From Pseudomonadota bacterium (lineage in GTDB: Bacteria > Pseudomonadota > Alphaproteobacteria > Sphingomonadales > Sphingomonadaceae): DNA of 31,954 bases. Positions 14,292 to 23,320 of this stretch are shown in pieces. Position 1 is the first letter of the stretch, and every line of letters starts with the position of its first letter. The position numbers and the translations under genes were made by a program. The stretch spans positions 1 through 31,954 of the forward strand of contig JAEWIL010000211.1 in assembly GCA_023387085.1 (NCBI GenBank), given 5' to 3'. Below the pieces are notes generated by a model. The model was not told the origin of the DNA. It saw only the letters and a program-made list of their open reading frames with translations, and did not search any database.

Positions 14292-15542
14292 ATGATCCTG
14301 CGATCTTATGAGCGCGCCATCTTCAAACGATATCTGCTGCCGCAGCGCGGCGAAGGCTTTATCTTCGTCGCGGCGGCGTTCAGCTTCATCGCGGTGACCC
14401 TGGGCGTCGCGGCGCTGGTGATCGTGATGAGTGTGATGAATGGCGTGCGCTCCGACTTGTTCGACAAGATCGTCGGATTGAACGGCCACGCGGTCGTCCA
14501 GGGATTCGGCGGCCGGCTCGACCACTGGCAGGATGTGCTGAAACAGGCGAAGGCGACGCCCGGCGTCGTGTCGGCGACACCGCTGATCGAGCAGCCGCTG
14601 CTCGCAAGCTTCAGCGGACGAGTCGAGGGCGTACTGGTGCGCGGGATGACCGTCCCCGATATTCGTCGCAACGACGTTCTCGGTGGCAAGGTGCTGCAGG
14701 GCGGCCTCAATTCGCTGACTCCCAACTCGGGCAATATCGCGCTCGGCAGCGAACTGGCGAAGAATCTGGGCGCGATGGTCGGATCGACGGTGACGATTAT
14801 CAACCCGCAGGGGCGCGCGACCCCATTCGGGACGGTCCCGCGCGAAATCGCGTATCGCGTCTCGGCGATTTTCGAGATCGGGGTCTATGATTTCGACAAG
14901 GCCTATATCGTGATGCCGATGGAGGATGCGCAGCTGTTGCTGCTCTCCGGCGACCAGGTCGGGATGATCGAGGTCAAGGTGACCGATCCCGACAGGGTCG
15001 GTGAGATCTTGCAGCCGCTGGCGGAAAAAGTCGCGGCGAAAGCGGTGATATCCGACTGGCGCTCGATGAACGCCAGCCTGTTCGAGGCGCTGTCGATCGA
15101 GCGCGTCGCGATGTTCGTGATCCTGTCGCTGATCATCCTCGTCGCCGCGTTCAACATCATCTCGTCGCTGATCATGCTCGTCCGCGCGAAGACGCGCGAC
15201 ATGGCGATCCTGCGCACGATGGGGGCGCCGCGCGATTCGGTGATGCGCATTTTCATGGCGATCGGCCTGTCGATCGGCGTCGCGGGCACCGTTGCGGGGA
15301 TGGCGTTCGGTTTCGGGCTGCTCTTCTTTCGCCAGAATGTGCTGCGCGGGTTCGAGTTCATCACCGGACAGTCATTGTGGGATCCGTCGATCCGTTTCCT
15401 GACCGAGCTGCCGTCGAAGCCCGATCCGTTCGAGATCACCGGCATCGCGGTGATGACGATCGTCTTCAGTTTCCTCGCGACGCTCTATCCGGCGTATAAG
15501 GCCGCGAACACCGATCCGGTGCAGGTGCTGCGCTATGAGTGA
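14292..15542 (+). CDS. Lipoprotein-releasing ABC transporter permease (LolC/LolE type)
   Basis: This 416-residue inner-membrane permease works with LolD to extract lipoproteins from the inner membrane and pass them to LolA. It has the four-helix MacB/FtsX layout: helix 1 at about 22-46 (GFIFVAAAFSFIAVTLGVAALVI followed by MSVMNGVRSDLFDKI), a large periplasmic domain, then three helices in the last 150 residues with LVRAKTRDMAILRTMGAPR between helices 2 and 3. One permease gene plus lolD suggests a LolF-like homodimer as in many alphaproteobacteria; that is inference, as another permease could lie elsewhere. I chose ATG 14292 (MILRSYERAIFKRYLLPQRGEG); the open frame begins 73 residues earlier in the RNA-candidate region. 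It overlaps lolD by eight bases. Confidence 0.93.
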   Translation: MILRSYERAIFKRYLLPQRGEGFIFVAAAFSFIAVTLGVAALVIVMSVMNGVRSDLFDKIVGLNGHAVVQGFGGRLDHWQDVLKQAKATPGVVSATPLIEQPLLASFSGRVEGVLVRGMTVPDIRRNDVLGGKVLQGGLNSLTPNSGNIALGSELAKNLGAMVGSTVTIINPQGRATPFGTVPREIAYRVSAIFEIGVYDFDKAYIVMPMEDAQLLLLSGDQVGMIEVKVTDPDRVGEILQPLAEKVAAKAVISDWRSMNASLFEALSIERVAMFVILSLIILVAAFNIISSLIMLVRAKTRDMAILRTMGAPRDSVMRIFMAIGLSIGVAGTVAGMAFGFGLLFFRQNVLRGFEFITGQSLWDPSIRFLTELPSKPDPFEITGIAVMTIVFSFLATLYPAYKAANTDPVQVLRYE

Positions 15543-16212
15543 TACGGTGCTCGAACTGGTCGACCTCCAGCGCAGCTTTACGCAGGGCGACGTCACGATC
15601 GACGTGCTGCGGGGGGTGAATGCGAATCTTTGCCGCGGCGAGATCGTCGCGCTGCTCGGTCCGTCGGGATCGGGCAAGTCGACGATGCTGCAAGCCGTCG
15701 GCCTGCTGGAGGGCGGGTTCGGGGGGACGATCCGTATCGATGGCGAGGATGTCACGCGGTTCGACCAGGGCGAGCGGACGAAGACGCGGCGTGAGAAGAT
15801 CGGCTTCGTCTATCAGTTTCATCACCTGCTGCCCGATTTCACCGCGATCGAAAATGTGGTGCTGCCGCAGTTGATCCGCGGCGCGGGGCAGGCCGAAGCC
15901 GACGGCCGTGCGGCGGACCTGCTCGGGCGGCTGGGACTCGCCGAACGGCTGCATCACAAGCCGAGCAAATTGTCGGGTGGCGAGCAGCAGCGCGTGGCGG
16001 TGGCGCGCGCGCTGGCGAACCGGCCGCTGCTCGTCCTCGCCGACGAGCCCACCGGCAACCTCGATGAGGCGACCGCTGACCGCGTCTTCGACCAGTTTGT
16101 AAAACTGGTCCGCGACCATGGCTCGGCGGCGCTGGTCGCGACGCATAACGAACGGCTCGCGGCAAAGATGGACCGCGTGCTGCGCTTGCACGAAGGGCAT
16201 ATCGAGGCGTAG
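15535..16212 (+). CDS. lolD: Lipoprotein-releasing ABC transporter ATP-binding protein LolD
   Basis: LolD powers lipoprotein release by the LolCDE complex. The 225-residue ATPase has Walker A GPSGSGKST (42-50), a Q-loop near FVYQFHHLLP (91-100, the LolD/MacB-type FQ-x-HHLLP pattern), the signature LSGGEQQR (146-153), Walker B LLVLADEP (165-172), the D-loop and switch His204. ATG 15535 lies inside the end of the permease gene (eight-base overlap), so the two are translationally coupled. The substrate is inferred from motif style and partner gene; the related MacB and FtsE ATPases have different partners. Confidence 0.94.
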   Translation: MSDTVLELVDLQRSFTQGDVTIDVLRGVNANLCRGEIVALLGPSGSGKSTMLQAVGLLEGGFGGTIRIDGEDVTRFDQGERTKTRREKIGFVYQFHHLLPDFTAIENVVLPQLIRGAGQAEADGRAADLLGRLGLAERLHHKPSKLSGGEQQRVAVARALANRPLLVLADEPTGNLDEATADRVFDQFVKLVRDHGSAALVATHNERLAAKMDRVLRLHEGHIEA

Positions 16213-16241
16213 CGTAGCGCCGGCAGACGAGGGGAAATCCG

Positions 16242-16718
16242 ATGGCATTCTATGATCTCGCGGCGAAACTGCCCGGCGGTGGTACGCAATCGATGGCCGA
16301 TTATCGCGGCAAGGTTCTGCTGATCGTCAACACCGCATCGAAATGCGGCTTTACTCCGCAATACGAGGGTCTGGAGGAACTCTACCGCGACTATAAGGAT
16401 CGCGGGCTGGAGATATTGGCGTTCCCCTGCAACCAGTTCGGCGCGCAGGAGCCGGGCGACGCCGCCGAAATCGCGAATTTCTGCTCGCTGACCTATGATG
16501 TGAGCTTCCCCCTGATGGCCAAGATCGACGTCAATGGCGACGATGCCGATCCGATCTTCAAATATCTGAAGAAGGAAAAGACCGGCCTGCTCGGCAGCGG
16601 CATCAAGTGGAATTTTACCAAATTCCTGGTCGACCGCGACGGCAAGGTCGTGTCGCGCCACGCACCGACGACGAAGCCCGAACAACTCCGGAAAGAGATC
16701 GAGGAACTGCTGGGTTAG
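16242..16718 (+). CDS. Glutathione peroxidase family (BtuE-like thiol peroxidase)
   Basis: It reduces hydrogen peroxide and lipid hydroperoxides with glutathione or thioredoxin. The 158-residue thioredoxin-fold protein has the peroxidatic Cys35 in NTASKCGFTPQYEGLE (cysteine, not selenocysteine), Gln65 in FPCNQFG and Trp123-Asn124 in WNFTKFLVDRDG, completing the catalytic tetrad. Cys63 and Cys81 match the other cysteines of E. coli BtuE, where the latter resolves the sulfenic acid, so thioredoxin is the more likely donor. ATG 16242 follows GAGGGGA with seven-base spacing, a good ribosome site. It is 29 bp after lolD and probably co-transcribed. A palindromic repeat ending in five T's follows. 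Confidence 0.95.
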   Translation: MAFYDLAAKLPGGGTQSMADYRGKVLLIVNTASKCGFTPQYEGLEELYRDYKDRGLEILAFPCNQFGAQEPGDAAEIANFCSLTYDVSFPLMAKIDVNGDDADPIFKYLKKEKTGLLGSGIKWNFTKFLVDRDGKVVSRHAPTTKPEQLRKEIEELLG

Positions 16719-16725
16719 TCCGGTT

Positions 16726-16822
16726 CGTCATTGCGAGGGAAGCGAAGCAATCCCAGCTCTCGATCTTGCGCGATGGCGATGGCGGGAGATTGCCGCGCCG
16801 CCTCCGCCTCCTCGCAATGACG
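16726..16822. repeat. Palindromic intergenic repeat, copy 2 (gpx-dnaE gap)
   Basis: The ends are a perfect 13-bp inverted repeat (16726-16738 and 16810-16822). Its reverse complement aligns along its length with 3460-3558, so the two are copies of one roughly 98-bp element in opposite orientation. Five T's (16823-16827) follow the right arm, so the hairpin may also end transcription from the peroxidase gene. Confidence 0.82.
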
Positions 16823-16876
16823 TTTTTGTGAAACCGGCCATGGTCGAATCGCCGCCGCCGCGTTAGCGTCCTCGCC

Positions 16877-19800
16877 ATGGCCTACAGCCCCTTCGTCCCC
16901 CTGCGCGTCTTTTCCAGTTTCACGATGCTGGAGGGGGCGATAGAGCCCAAGCTGATCGCGAAAGCCGCGCGCGACCGCGGATTTCCGGCGATCGCGGTCG
17001 CCGACCGGAACGGGCTCTATGGCGTGATGGCCTTTGGCGAGGCGTGCAAGGCCGCCGGGGTGCAGCCGATCGTCGGCACCTTGCTGAGCGTCGCACGCCC
17101 CGGACAGCGGCTCGCGAACGGCGCCTCGATGATCGACTGGCTGGCGCTCTATGCACAGGACAGCCAAGGGTATGACAATCTGTGCGCGCTCGTGTCGGCA
17201 GCGCATCTGGGGCGGCCGGTCGAGCAGGATCCGCACGTCGCGCTCGCGCACCTCACTGGCAAGACCGACGGGCTGATTTGCCTGACCGGCGGCGGCGAAG
17301 GCGCGCTGGCGCGGTTGCTTGCCGACGAGCAGAACACCGCGGCCGACGACTATGTCGAACAGCTCGAAGCGCTGTTCGGCGGAAAGCTCTATATCGAATT
17401 GTCGCGGCGCGGCGATGCTACAGAGATCGCGGCCGAAGCGGCGCTGATCGAGATGGCCTATGCGCGCGCGCTGCCGATCGTCGCGACCAATCCGGCGAAT
17501 TTCGTCGAACCAAATTTTCATCCCGCGCACGATGCGATGCTGTGCATCGCCCAGTCGGCCTACGTCGAAAGCGAGGACCGGCGCGTTTCGAACCCAGAAG
17601 CCTGGCTGAAACCCGCCGAAGCGATGGAGGATACGTTCTCGGATTTGCCCGAGGCGATCCACAACACGCTCGTCGTCGCGCAGCGCTGCGCGTTCATGGC
17701 GCCGAAGCGTGCCCCGATCCTGCCTAGCCTTGCCGGCGACCGCGAGGGCGAAGCTGCGCAGCTCAAGAGCGACGCGCACGCGGGTTTGACGGCCCGCCTT
17801 GCGCTCTATCCCGACCTGACGGAGGAAGAGCGGCAAGCCTATGTCGAGCGGCTCGATTTCGAGGTCGACGTCATAACCCAGATGGGTTTTCCGGGCTATT
17901 TCCTGATCGTTGCCGATTTTATCAAATGGGCGAAAGCGCAAGATATTCCGGTAGGGCCGGGGCGTGGATCCGGCGCGGGGAGTGTCGTTGCCTGGGCGCT
18001 GACGATTACCGATCTCGATCCGCTAAAGCTCGGCCTTCTGTTCGAACGCTTCCTCAATCCCGAGCGTGTGTCGATGCCCGACTTCGACATCGATTTCTGT
18101 GAAACGCGGCGCGGCGAAGTGATCCGCTATGTCCAGGAAAAATACGGCCGCGATACGGTGGCGCAGATTATCACCTTCGGAAAGCTGAAAGCGCGCGCGG
18201 TGCTGAAGGACACCGGCCGCGTTCTGCAGATGAGTTATGGCCAGGTCGACCGTCTCGCCAAGATGGTGCCCAACCATCCCACCGATCCCTGGACGCTCGA
18301 ACGTGCGCTGAACGGCGTGGCCGAGCTGATGACCGAGTATAAGCAGGACGACGGGGTGCGCCGCCTGTTCGACATGGCCCGCCAGTTGGAAGGGCTGCCG
18401 CGTCACAGTTCGACCCACGCAGCGGGCGTGGTCATCGGTGACCGGCCGCTCGACCAGCTTGTCCCGCTTTATCGCGACCCGCGTTCGGACATGCCGGTGA
18501 CCCAGTTCGACATGAAATATGTCGAGACGGCGGGGCTGGTGAAGTTCGACTTCCTCGGCCTCAAGACGCTGTCGGTGCTCAAGGAAGCGAAGCGCCTGCT
18601 GGCGCTGCGCGGGATCGACGTCGATCTCGATACGCTCGCGTGGGATGACAGCGCCGTCTACGAATTGCTCCAGCGCGGCGAAACCGTCGGCGTTTTCCAG
18701 CTGGAATCCGAAGGCATGCGCCGGACGCTGTCAGCAGTGAAGCCGACGAATTTCGGCGACATCATTGCGCTCGTCGCGCTCTATCGTCCGGGTCCGATGG
18801 ACAATATCCCGCTGTTCGGCGCGCGCAAGAACGGACGCGAGCCGATCGCCTATCCGCACCCGCTGCTCGAAGGCATCCTCGCCGAAACATACGGGATTTT
18901 CGTCTACCAGGAACAGGTGATGCAGGCGGCTCAGATTCTCGCCGGCTACAGCCTTGGCGGCGCCGATCTGCTTCGCCGCGCGATGGGCAAGAAGGTCCAG
19001 GCCGAGATGGATGCCCAGCGCGACACCTTCGTCAAAGGCTGCGGCGAGCATAATGGAATCGACGCGAAGGCGGCGAACGAGCTGTTCGACTTGATCGACA
19101 AATTCGCCGGCTATGGCTTCAACAAGAGCCATGCAGCCGCCTATGCGTTGCTGTCTTATCAGACCGCGTGGTTGAAGGCGCATTATCCGCATGAATTCTT
19201 CGCTGCGTCGATGTCGTTCGACAGTCATCAGACCGATAAATTGTCGATCTTCATCGACGACATGCGCCGATTGGGCATCGCGGTAGCGCCGCCGTCGGTC
19301 AACGACAGCGAGGCGGATTTTTCGGTCGGCAGAAACGATGAGGGGTTAGAGGTTCGCTATGCGCTCGGTGCTCTCAAGGGCGTCGGCGAAAGGGCGATGG
19401 AGGTGCTGGTCGCCGAACGCCACGCCAAGGGCGACTTTGCGAGCCTAGACGATTTCGCCGCGCGGATCGATCCCAAACAGCTGAACCGCCGGCAGATCGA
19501 GGCGTTGGCGGCCGGCGGAGCGTTCGACTGTATCGAACCCGACCGCCCGCGCGCTTACGCGGGTGCCGAGGCCTTGCTCGCCTGCGCGAACAGCTCGGCG
19601 CATGAGCGCTCGACCGGTCAGGGCGGGCTGTTTGGCGGCGATGTGGCGATCATGCCGGTGCTCCAGCTTCCGGCGGCCGAGCCCTGGACGCTCGCCGAAC
19701 GGATGACGCGCGAGAAGGAAGCGTTCGGCTTCTATTTCTCGGCGCATCCGGTCGAGCAATATGAGGCGATCATAGTGGCTCGCGGCGCGCGCTCTTACGG

Positions 19801-20365
19801 CGACATTTGCGAGAATGTCGAAATGACTCCGGGCACGCGCATTCCGATGGTGATGGCGGCCATGGTTGAAAGCGCGCGCGCCCGCGTGTCGCAGCGCGGC
19901 AACCGTTTTCTCAACCTGACGCTGTCGGACCGCAGCGGGCAGTTTCAGTCGAGTTGTTTTGACGAGCAGGCCGGCAAGATACTGGAAGTACTAGCGGCCG
20001 ACGGCGGCTGCGCGATCCTGTCGGTCGAACTCGACCTGCTTGAAGGGGAGGAAACGCCGCGCGTCACGGTGCGCGGGGCGCAATCGCTGGCAGATATCGC
20101 CGCCACGGCTGCGCTTCAGATCAGTTGCAGGGTGGAACTGGCCGAAGCAATGCCCGAGATCGCCAGGCTGCTGGAGCGACGCGACGACGCGCGTGGCAAG
20201 ATGTTCGTCGTCACGCGCGATCCGCTGACCGACGAAGATATCCGTATCGAGCTTGGCAATCGCTTTGCGCTCGGGCCGGACATCGTTTCGCGCCTTCAAA
20301 TGATTGCCGGCGTCACCGAGACAGCGCTGTCGCTCGTCGGCGCGCGCGATTTCCGCGTTCGCTAG
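16877..20365 (+). CDS. dnaE: DNA polymerase III alpha subunit (DnaE1 type)
   Basis: This is the catalytic subunit of the replicative polymerase, 1162 residues, a normal DnaE1 length. It has an N-terminal PHP domain (about 1-280), the polymerase core with GPGRGSGAGSVVAWAL (about 357) and catalytic Asp402 and Asp404 (PDFDIDF) plus Asp558 (KFDFLGLKTL), a tandem HhH region, the internal clamp-binding motif QGGLFG (915-920) and a C-terminal OB fold (NRFLNLTLSDRSGQF). The PHP start reads FVPLRVFSSFTMLEG where most DnaE proteins have FVHLRVHS, so two metal-binding histidines are gone (Pro8, Phe12). Proofreading must come from a separate subunit such as DnaQ, not in the window. ATG 16877 fits the family start. 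Confidence 0.97.
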   Translation: MAYSPFVPLRVFSSFTMLEGAIEPKLIAKAARDRGFPAIAVADRNGLYGVMAFGEACKAAGVQPIVGTLLSVARPGQRLANGASMIDWLALYAQDSQGYDNLCALVSAAHLGRPVEQDPHVALAHLTGKTDGLICLTGGGEGALARLLADEQNTAADDYVEQLEALFGGKLYIELSRRGDATEIAAEAALIEMAYARALPIVATNPANFVEPNFHPAHDAMLCIAQSAYVESEDRRVSNPEAWLKPAEAMEDTFSDLPEAIHNTLVVAQRCAFMAPKRAPILPSLAGDREGEAAQLKSDAHAGLTARLALYPDLTEEERQAYVERLDFEVDVITQMGFPGYFLIVADFIKWAKAQDIPVGPGRGSGAGSVVAWALTITDLDPLKLGLLFERFLNPERVSMPDFDIDFCETRRGEVIRYVQEKYGRDTVAQIITFGKLKARAVLKDTGRVLQMSYGQVDRLAKMVPNHPTDPWTLERALNGVAELMTEYKQDDGVRRLFDMARQLEGLPRHSSTHAAGVVIGDRPLDQLVPLYRDPRSDMPVTQFDMKYVETAGLVKFDFLGLKTLSVLKEAKRLLALRGIDVDLDTLAWDDSAVYELLQRGETVGVFQLESEGMRRTLSAVKPTNFGDIIALVALYRPGPMDNIPLFGARKNGREPIAYPHPLLEGILAETYGIFVYQEQVMQAAQILAGYSLGGADLLRRAMGKKVQAEMDAQRDTFVKGCGEHNGIDAKAANELFDLIDKFAGYGFNKSHAAAYALLSYQTAWLKAHYPHEFFAASMSFDSHQTDKLSIFIDDMRRLGIAVAPPSVNDSEADFSVGRNDEGLEVRYALGALKGVGERAMEVLVAERHAKGDFASLDDFAARIDPKQLNRRQIEALAAGGAFDCIEPDRPRAYAGAEALLACANSSAHERSTGQGGLFGGDVAIMPVLQLPAAEPWTLAERMTREKEAFGFYFSAHPVEQYEAIIVARGARSYGDICENVEMTPGTRIPMVMAAMVESARARVSQRGNRFLNLTLSDRSGQFQSSCFDEQAGKILEVLAADGGCAILSVELDLLEGEETPRVTVRGAQSLADIAATAALQISCRVELAEAMPEIARLLERRDDARGKMFVVTRDPLTDEDIRIELGNRFALGPDIVSRLQMIAGVTETALSLVGARDFRVR

Positions 20366-20394
20366 GGCGCCGCGGACGCGAAACGGTCCGGCCG

Positions 20395-20463
20395 CTATTC
20401 GCCGCTCATCCTGCTGCGACGGTTGGGCGGAATGAGGTGCAGATCCTCGCCGATATCCCACAT
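20395..20463 (-). CDS. Possible small ORF (22 codons) between dnaE and the acyl-CoA synthetase
   Basis: In the 219-bp gap after dnaE, the minus strand holds a 22-codon frame beginning MWDIGEDLHLIPP and ending RSRMSGE. GGAAGG lies eight bases before its ATG, an ideal ribosome site, and TAG directly precedes the ATG. I do not recognise it. The peptide is charged with no membrane segment. It runs opposite to both neighbours. A frame this short can arise by chance, so the call rests mainly on the ribosome site. Confidence 0.22.
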   Translation of the reverse strand: MWDIGEDLHLIPPNRRSRMSGE

Positions 20464-20521
20464 CTATTGAGCCTTCCGGGCTAGCAGTTCCCTTGCGGCG
20501 GCGGCTTTCGTCTGTTTGGTC

Positions 20522-20550
20522 TTGCGCGCGCTTCGCCTCCCGCCCTATCT
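20522..20550 (+). promoter_or_regulatory. Candidate promoter of the acyl-CoA synthetase
   Basis: TTGCGC (20522-20527), a 17-base spacer and CTATCT (20545-20550) fit an alphaproteobacterial sigma-70 promoter. The expected transcript start near 20557 gives a leader of about 28 bases containing GAGGA before the ATG at 20585. Confidence 0.4.
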
Positions 20551-20584
20551 CCATGGGGCAACGATAAATCGAGGATGCAATATC

Positions 20585-22189
20585 ATGGGAATGCAGGGTC
20601 AGCCGCTGCTGGTCACCAGCTTGATCGATCATGCCGCGCGCGAGCATGCCGGACGCGAGATCGTATCGCGCTGGGCCGACGGCAGCATGACGCGATCGAC
20701 CTGGGGCGAGGCTGGAACAGATGCACGCCGGTTCGCCGCCGCAATGGTGAAGCTTGGAATGAAGAAGGGCGACCGCATCGCGACGCTTGCGATGAACCAT
20801 GGCCACCATCTCGTCAGCTGGTACGGCAGTGCGGGAATGGGGGGTGTTCTCCACACGGTGAACCCACGTCTGTTCGACGAACAACTCGTCTATATCATCA
20901 ACCATGCCGAGGACCGCGTCCTGTTGTTCGACGCAGCCTTTATGCCGATCGTCGAGCGCATCCGTCCCGAGCTGAAGAGTGTCGAGCATTTCATCCTGTT
21001 CGATGCGCCCGCGCAGGGCGATTATAAATCTTATCGCGATTTGCTGGGCGCCGAGGATGGCAGCTTCCAGTGGGTCGACCTCGACGAGCGTGATCCGGTC
21101 GGGCTTTGCTACACGAGTGGAACGACGGGCAACCCGAAGGGTGTACTTTATGAGCATCGCTCGAATGTCATTCACGCGATTACGGAGATTCAGCCCGACG
21201 TGTTCGACATGTCGAACCGCAGCGTGATTCTGCCGATCGTTCCGATGTTCCATGCGAATAGCTGGGGCATTCCGTTTGCCGCGGCTACGGTCGGGGCGAA
21301 GCTCGTCTTTTCGGCGACGAACGACGCGCAGGTGCTTTGCGACCTGATGCACGAAGAAGGCGTCACCCATAGCGCCGGCGTGCCGACGGTGTGGCTTGCG
21401 ATGTTCGGCCATATGGATGCGACGGGCATCGATTACGGCAAGCTTCAGCGTGTTATTATCGGCGGCTCCGCAGCCCCGCGCGCGATGATCGAACGTTTCA
21501 TGAAGGCGGGGGTCGACGTCGGCCATGCATGGGGCATGACCGAGACGAGCCCGATCGGGACTATGGGCAAGCGGCCGTGGAACTGGGACGAGATGAGCTT
21601 CGACGAACGTGTCGATGTCGTCTGTCGGCAGGGATGTCCGCCGTTCGGGGTCGAATTGCGCATCGTCGACGACGAGGACAAGGAACTGCCTCGCGACGGC
21701 GAGACGAGCGGACGGCTGCAATGTCGCGGGCCCTGGATCATCCAGCGCTATTTCCGGGCCGAGGAGGATGCAGCCGACGCGGACGGCTGGTTCGACACGG
21801 GAGACGTGTCGGTGATCCATCCGGATGGGGTCATGCAGATCACCGATCGCGCGAAGGATGTGATCAAGTCGGGGGGCGAGTGGATTTCGTCGATCGAGCT
21901 GGAAAATGCCGCGGTCGGCGCGCCGGGCGTTCAGGAAGCGGCAGCGGTCGGCGTCTTCCATCCCAAATGGGATGAACGGCCGATCCTTTTGATCGTGAAG
22001 AAGCCCGGTGCCGATATCAGCGAAACGAGCGTTCTCGATCATCTGAAGGACAAGGTCGCCAAATGGTGGCTCCCCGACGAGATCGTCTTTGTCGACGAGC
22101 TGCCACACACCGCGACCGGGAAGATTTTGAAGCGGCAGATCCGAGACGATTATAGGGACTACAGGCTGAAGTCGCTCGCGACCGCCTAG
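20585..22189 (+). CDS. AMP-forming long- or medium-chain acyl-CoA synthetase
   Basis: The 534-residue enzyme belongs to the ANL superfamily: it activates a fatty acid with ATP and transfers it to CoA. Motifs are CYTSGTTGNPKGV (P-loop-like), WGMTETSPIG (substrate region), GWFDTGDV, RAKDVIKSGGEWISSIELE (hinge) and PHTATGKILKRQIRDDY with the catalytic lysine. The N-terminal MQGQPLLVTSLIDHAAREH is typical of the fatty-acyl-CoA ligase group often called medium-chain or FadD-like, so chain length is not certain. ATG 20585 was chosen with GAGG ten bases upstream; ATG 20591 is possible. It converges on the radical SAM gene, sharing a CTAG. Fatty-acid oxidation would link it with the ETF oxidoreductase farther on. 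Confidence 0.93.
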   Translation: MGMQGQPLLVTSLIDHAAREHAGREIVSRWADGSMTRSTWGEAGTDARRFAAAMVKLGMKKGDRIATLAMNHGHHLVSWYGSAGMGGVLHTVNPRLFDEQLVYIINHAEDRVLLFDAAFMPIVERIRPELKSVEHFILFDAPAQGDYKSYRDLLGAEDGSFQWVDLDERDPVGLCYTSGTTGNPKGVLYEHRSNVIHAITEIQPDVFDMSNRSVILPIVPMFHANSWGIPFAAATVGAKLVFSATNDAQVLCDLMHEEGVTHSAGVPTVWLAMFGHMDATGIDYGKLQRVIIGGSAAPRAMIERFMKAGVDVGHAWGMTETSPIGTMGKRPWNWDEMSFDERVDVVCRQGCPPFGVELRIVDDEDKELPRDGETSGRLQCRGPWIIQRYFRAEEDAADADGWFDTGDVSVIHPDGVMQITDRAKDVIKSGGEWISSIELENAAVGAPGVQEAAAVGVFHPKWDERPILLIVKKPGADISETSVLDHLKDKVAKWWLPDEIVFVDELPHTATGKILKRQIRDDYRDYRLKSLATA

Positions 22190-23304
22190 AACAGCTCCAT
22201 CTGCCCGTCGCGCTCGGGCGGGCGGAACAGGTCGCAGCGGAGCGGCGGAAAGCGCTGGTCCATGCCGTGCTCGCGAGCAGCGCGCGTCACCCGCTGGCGG
22301 ATCAGCTGCGGCCAGATGCCTTGCCCCTTCATGCGGGTGAAGAAATTGGGGTCGTTGTCGCGGCCGCCGCGAATGTCCTGCACGATGTGCATGACCTTTT
22401 CGGCGCGGTCCGGATAATGAGCGTCGAGCCAGGCGCGGAACAGCGGCGCGACCTCGAACGGCAGGCGCATCAGGATATAGGAGGCGCGGATCGCGCCGGC
22501 CTCGGCGGCGGCCGCCATGATCGTCTCGATCTCGTGATCGGTGATCGCGGGGATGATCGGGGAGATGTTGACCTGCGTCGGCACGCCCGCGTCGATGAGC
22601 TTGCGGATCGCGGCAAGCCGGCGGCGCGGGTGCGGGGCGCGAGGTTCGAGGGTGCGAGCGACCTTGGGATCGAGCGTCGTCACAGAGATCGCGACCCCGA
22701 TCAGATTGTCGCGAGCCATGTCGGCGAGCAGATCGATATCGCGGAGCAGCCGGTCGGACTTGGTCGTGATCAGCAGCGGGTGTTTTGTTTCGGCGAGGAC
22801 CTCGACAATCGAGCGCGTGACACCCCACTCGCGCTCGATAGGCTGATAACCGTCGGTATTGGTGCCGATCGCGAGCGGGGCGACCTTGTAGCCGCTTTTG
22901 GCGAGCTCGGCGCGGAGCAGCTTCGCCGCGTCGGGTTTGGCGAACAACTTGCTTTCGAAATCGAGCCCGGGCGACAGGTCGTGATACGCGTGGGTCGGGC
23001 GCGCGAAGCAATAGATGCAGCCGTGCTCGCAGCCGCGATAGGGGTTGATCGAACGGTCGAAGCCGATGTCGGGCGAGCTGTTGCGCGAGATGATTGTTTT
23101 TGGACGCTCGACGCTGACCGTCGTGCGCAGCGGTGGCGGCGCGCCGTCAATCTTTTCGGCGGCGTCGAGCCAGTCGCCGTCGGCCTCGCGATCGAGCGAA
23201 CCGGTGCGCGTCGGACGCAAATTGGTCGGCGCGCCGCGGCCCGAGATCGGGGGAAGAGGCTTGGTTGATTCCACCGCCGCATCGTAAAACGGCCTATAGA
23301 ACAA
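22186..23304 (-). CDS. PA0069-family radical SAM protein
   Basis: The 372-residue protein is a radical SAM enzyme of the PA0069 type (related to spore photoproduct lyase-like proteins); its reaction is unknown. The [4Fe-4S] cysteines are Cys92, Cys96 and Cys99 in YRGCEHGCIYCFARP. The GRGAPTN motif near residue 22 and the SINPYRG lead-in are typical of the family. The frame opens with TTG at 23304 without a clear ribosome site; a GTG at 23274 (VESTKPLPP) is an equally good start. It lies 16 bp after moaB and is the last gene of a tight minus-strand cluster. Its stop overlaps that of the convergent acyl-CoA synthetase. Confidence 0.9.
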   Translation of the reverse strand: MFYRPFYDAAVESTKPLPPISGRGAPTNLRPTRTGSLDREADGDWLDAAEKIDGAPPPLRTTVSVERPKTIISRNSSPDIGFDRSINPYRGCEHGCIYCFARPTHAYHDLSPGLDFESKLFAKPDAAKLLRAELAKSGYKVAPLAIGTNTDGYQPIEREWGVTRSIVEVLAETKHPLLITTKSDRLLRDIDLLADMARDNLIGVAISVTTLDPKVARTLEPRAPHPRRRLAAIRKLIDAGVPTQVNISPIIPAITDHEIETIMAAAAEAGAIRASYILMRLPFEVAPLFRAWLDAHYPDRAEKVMHIVQDIRGGRDNDPNFFTRMKGQGIWPQLIRQRVTRAAREHGMDQRFPPLRCDLFRPPERDGQMELF

Positions 23305-23320
23305 ATAAAGAACAAAGCGA

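Noticed and set aside
14292..16212. MacAB-type drug or FtsEX-type system
   Set aside because: The permease has the LolC/E four-helix layout and N-terminus, and the ATPase has LolD-style motifs; no MacA or cell-division partner is nearby.
19991..23011. 1006-codon minus-strand frame across dnaE 3' end, the gap and the acyl-CoA synthetase
   Set aside because: It lies opposite two clear genes and reads as Arg/Asp-rich shadow translation of GC-rich codons; no family motif is visible.
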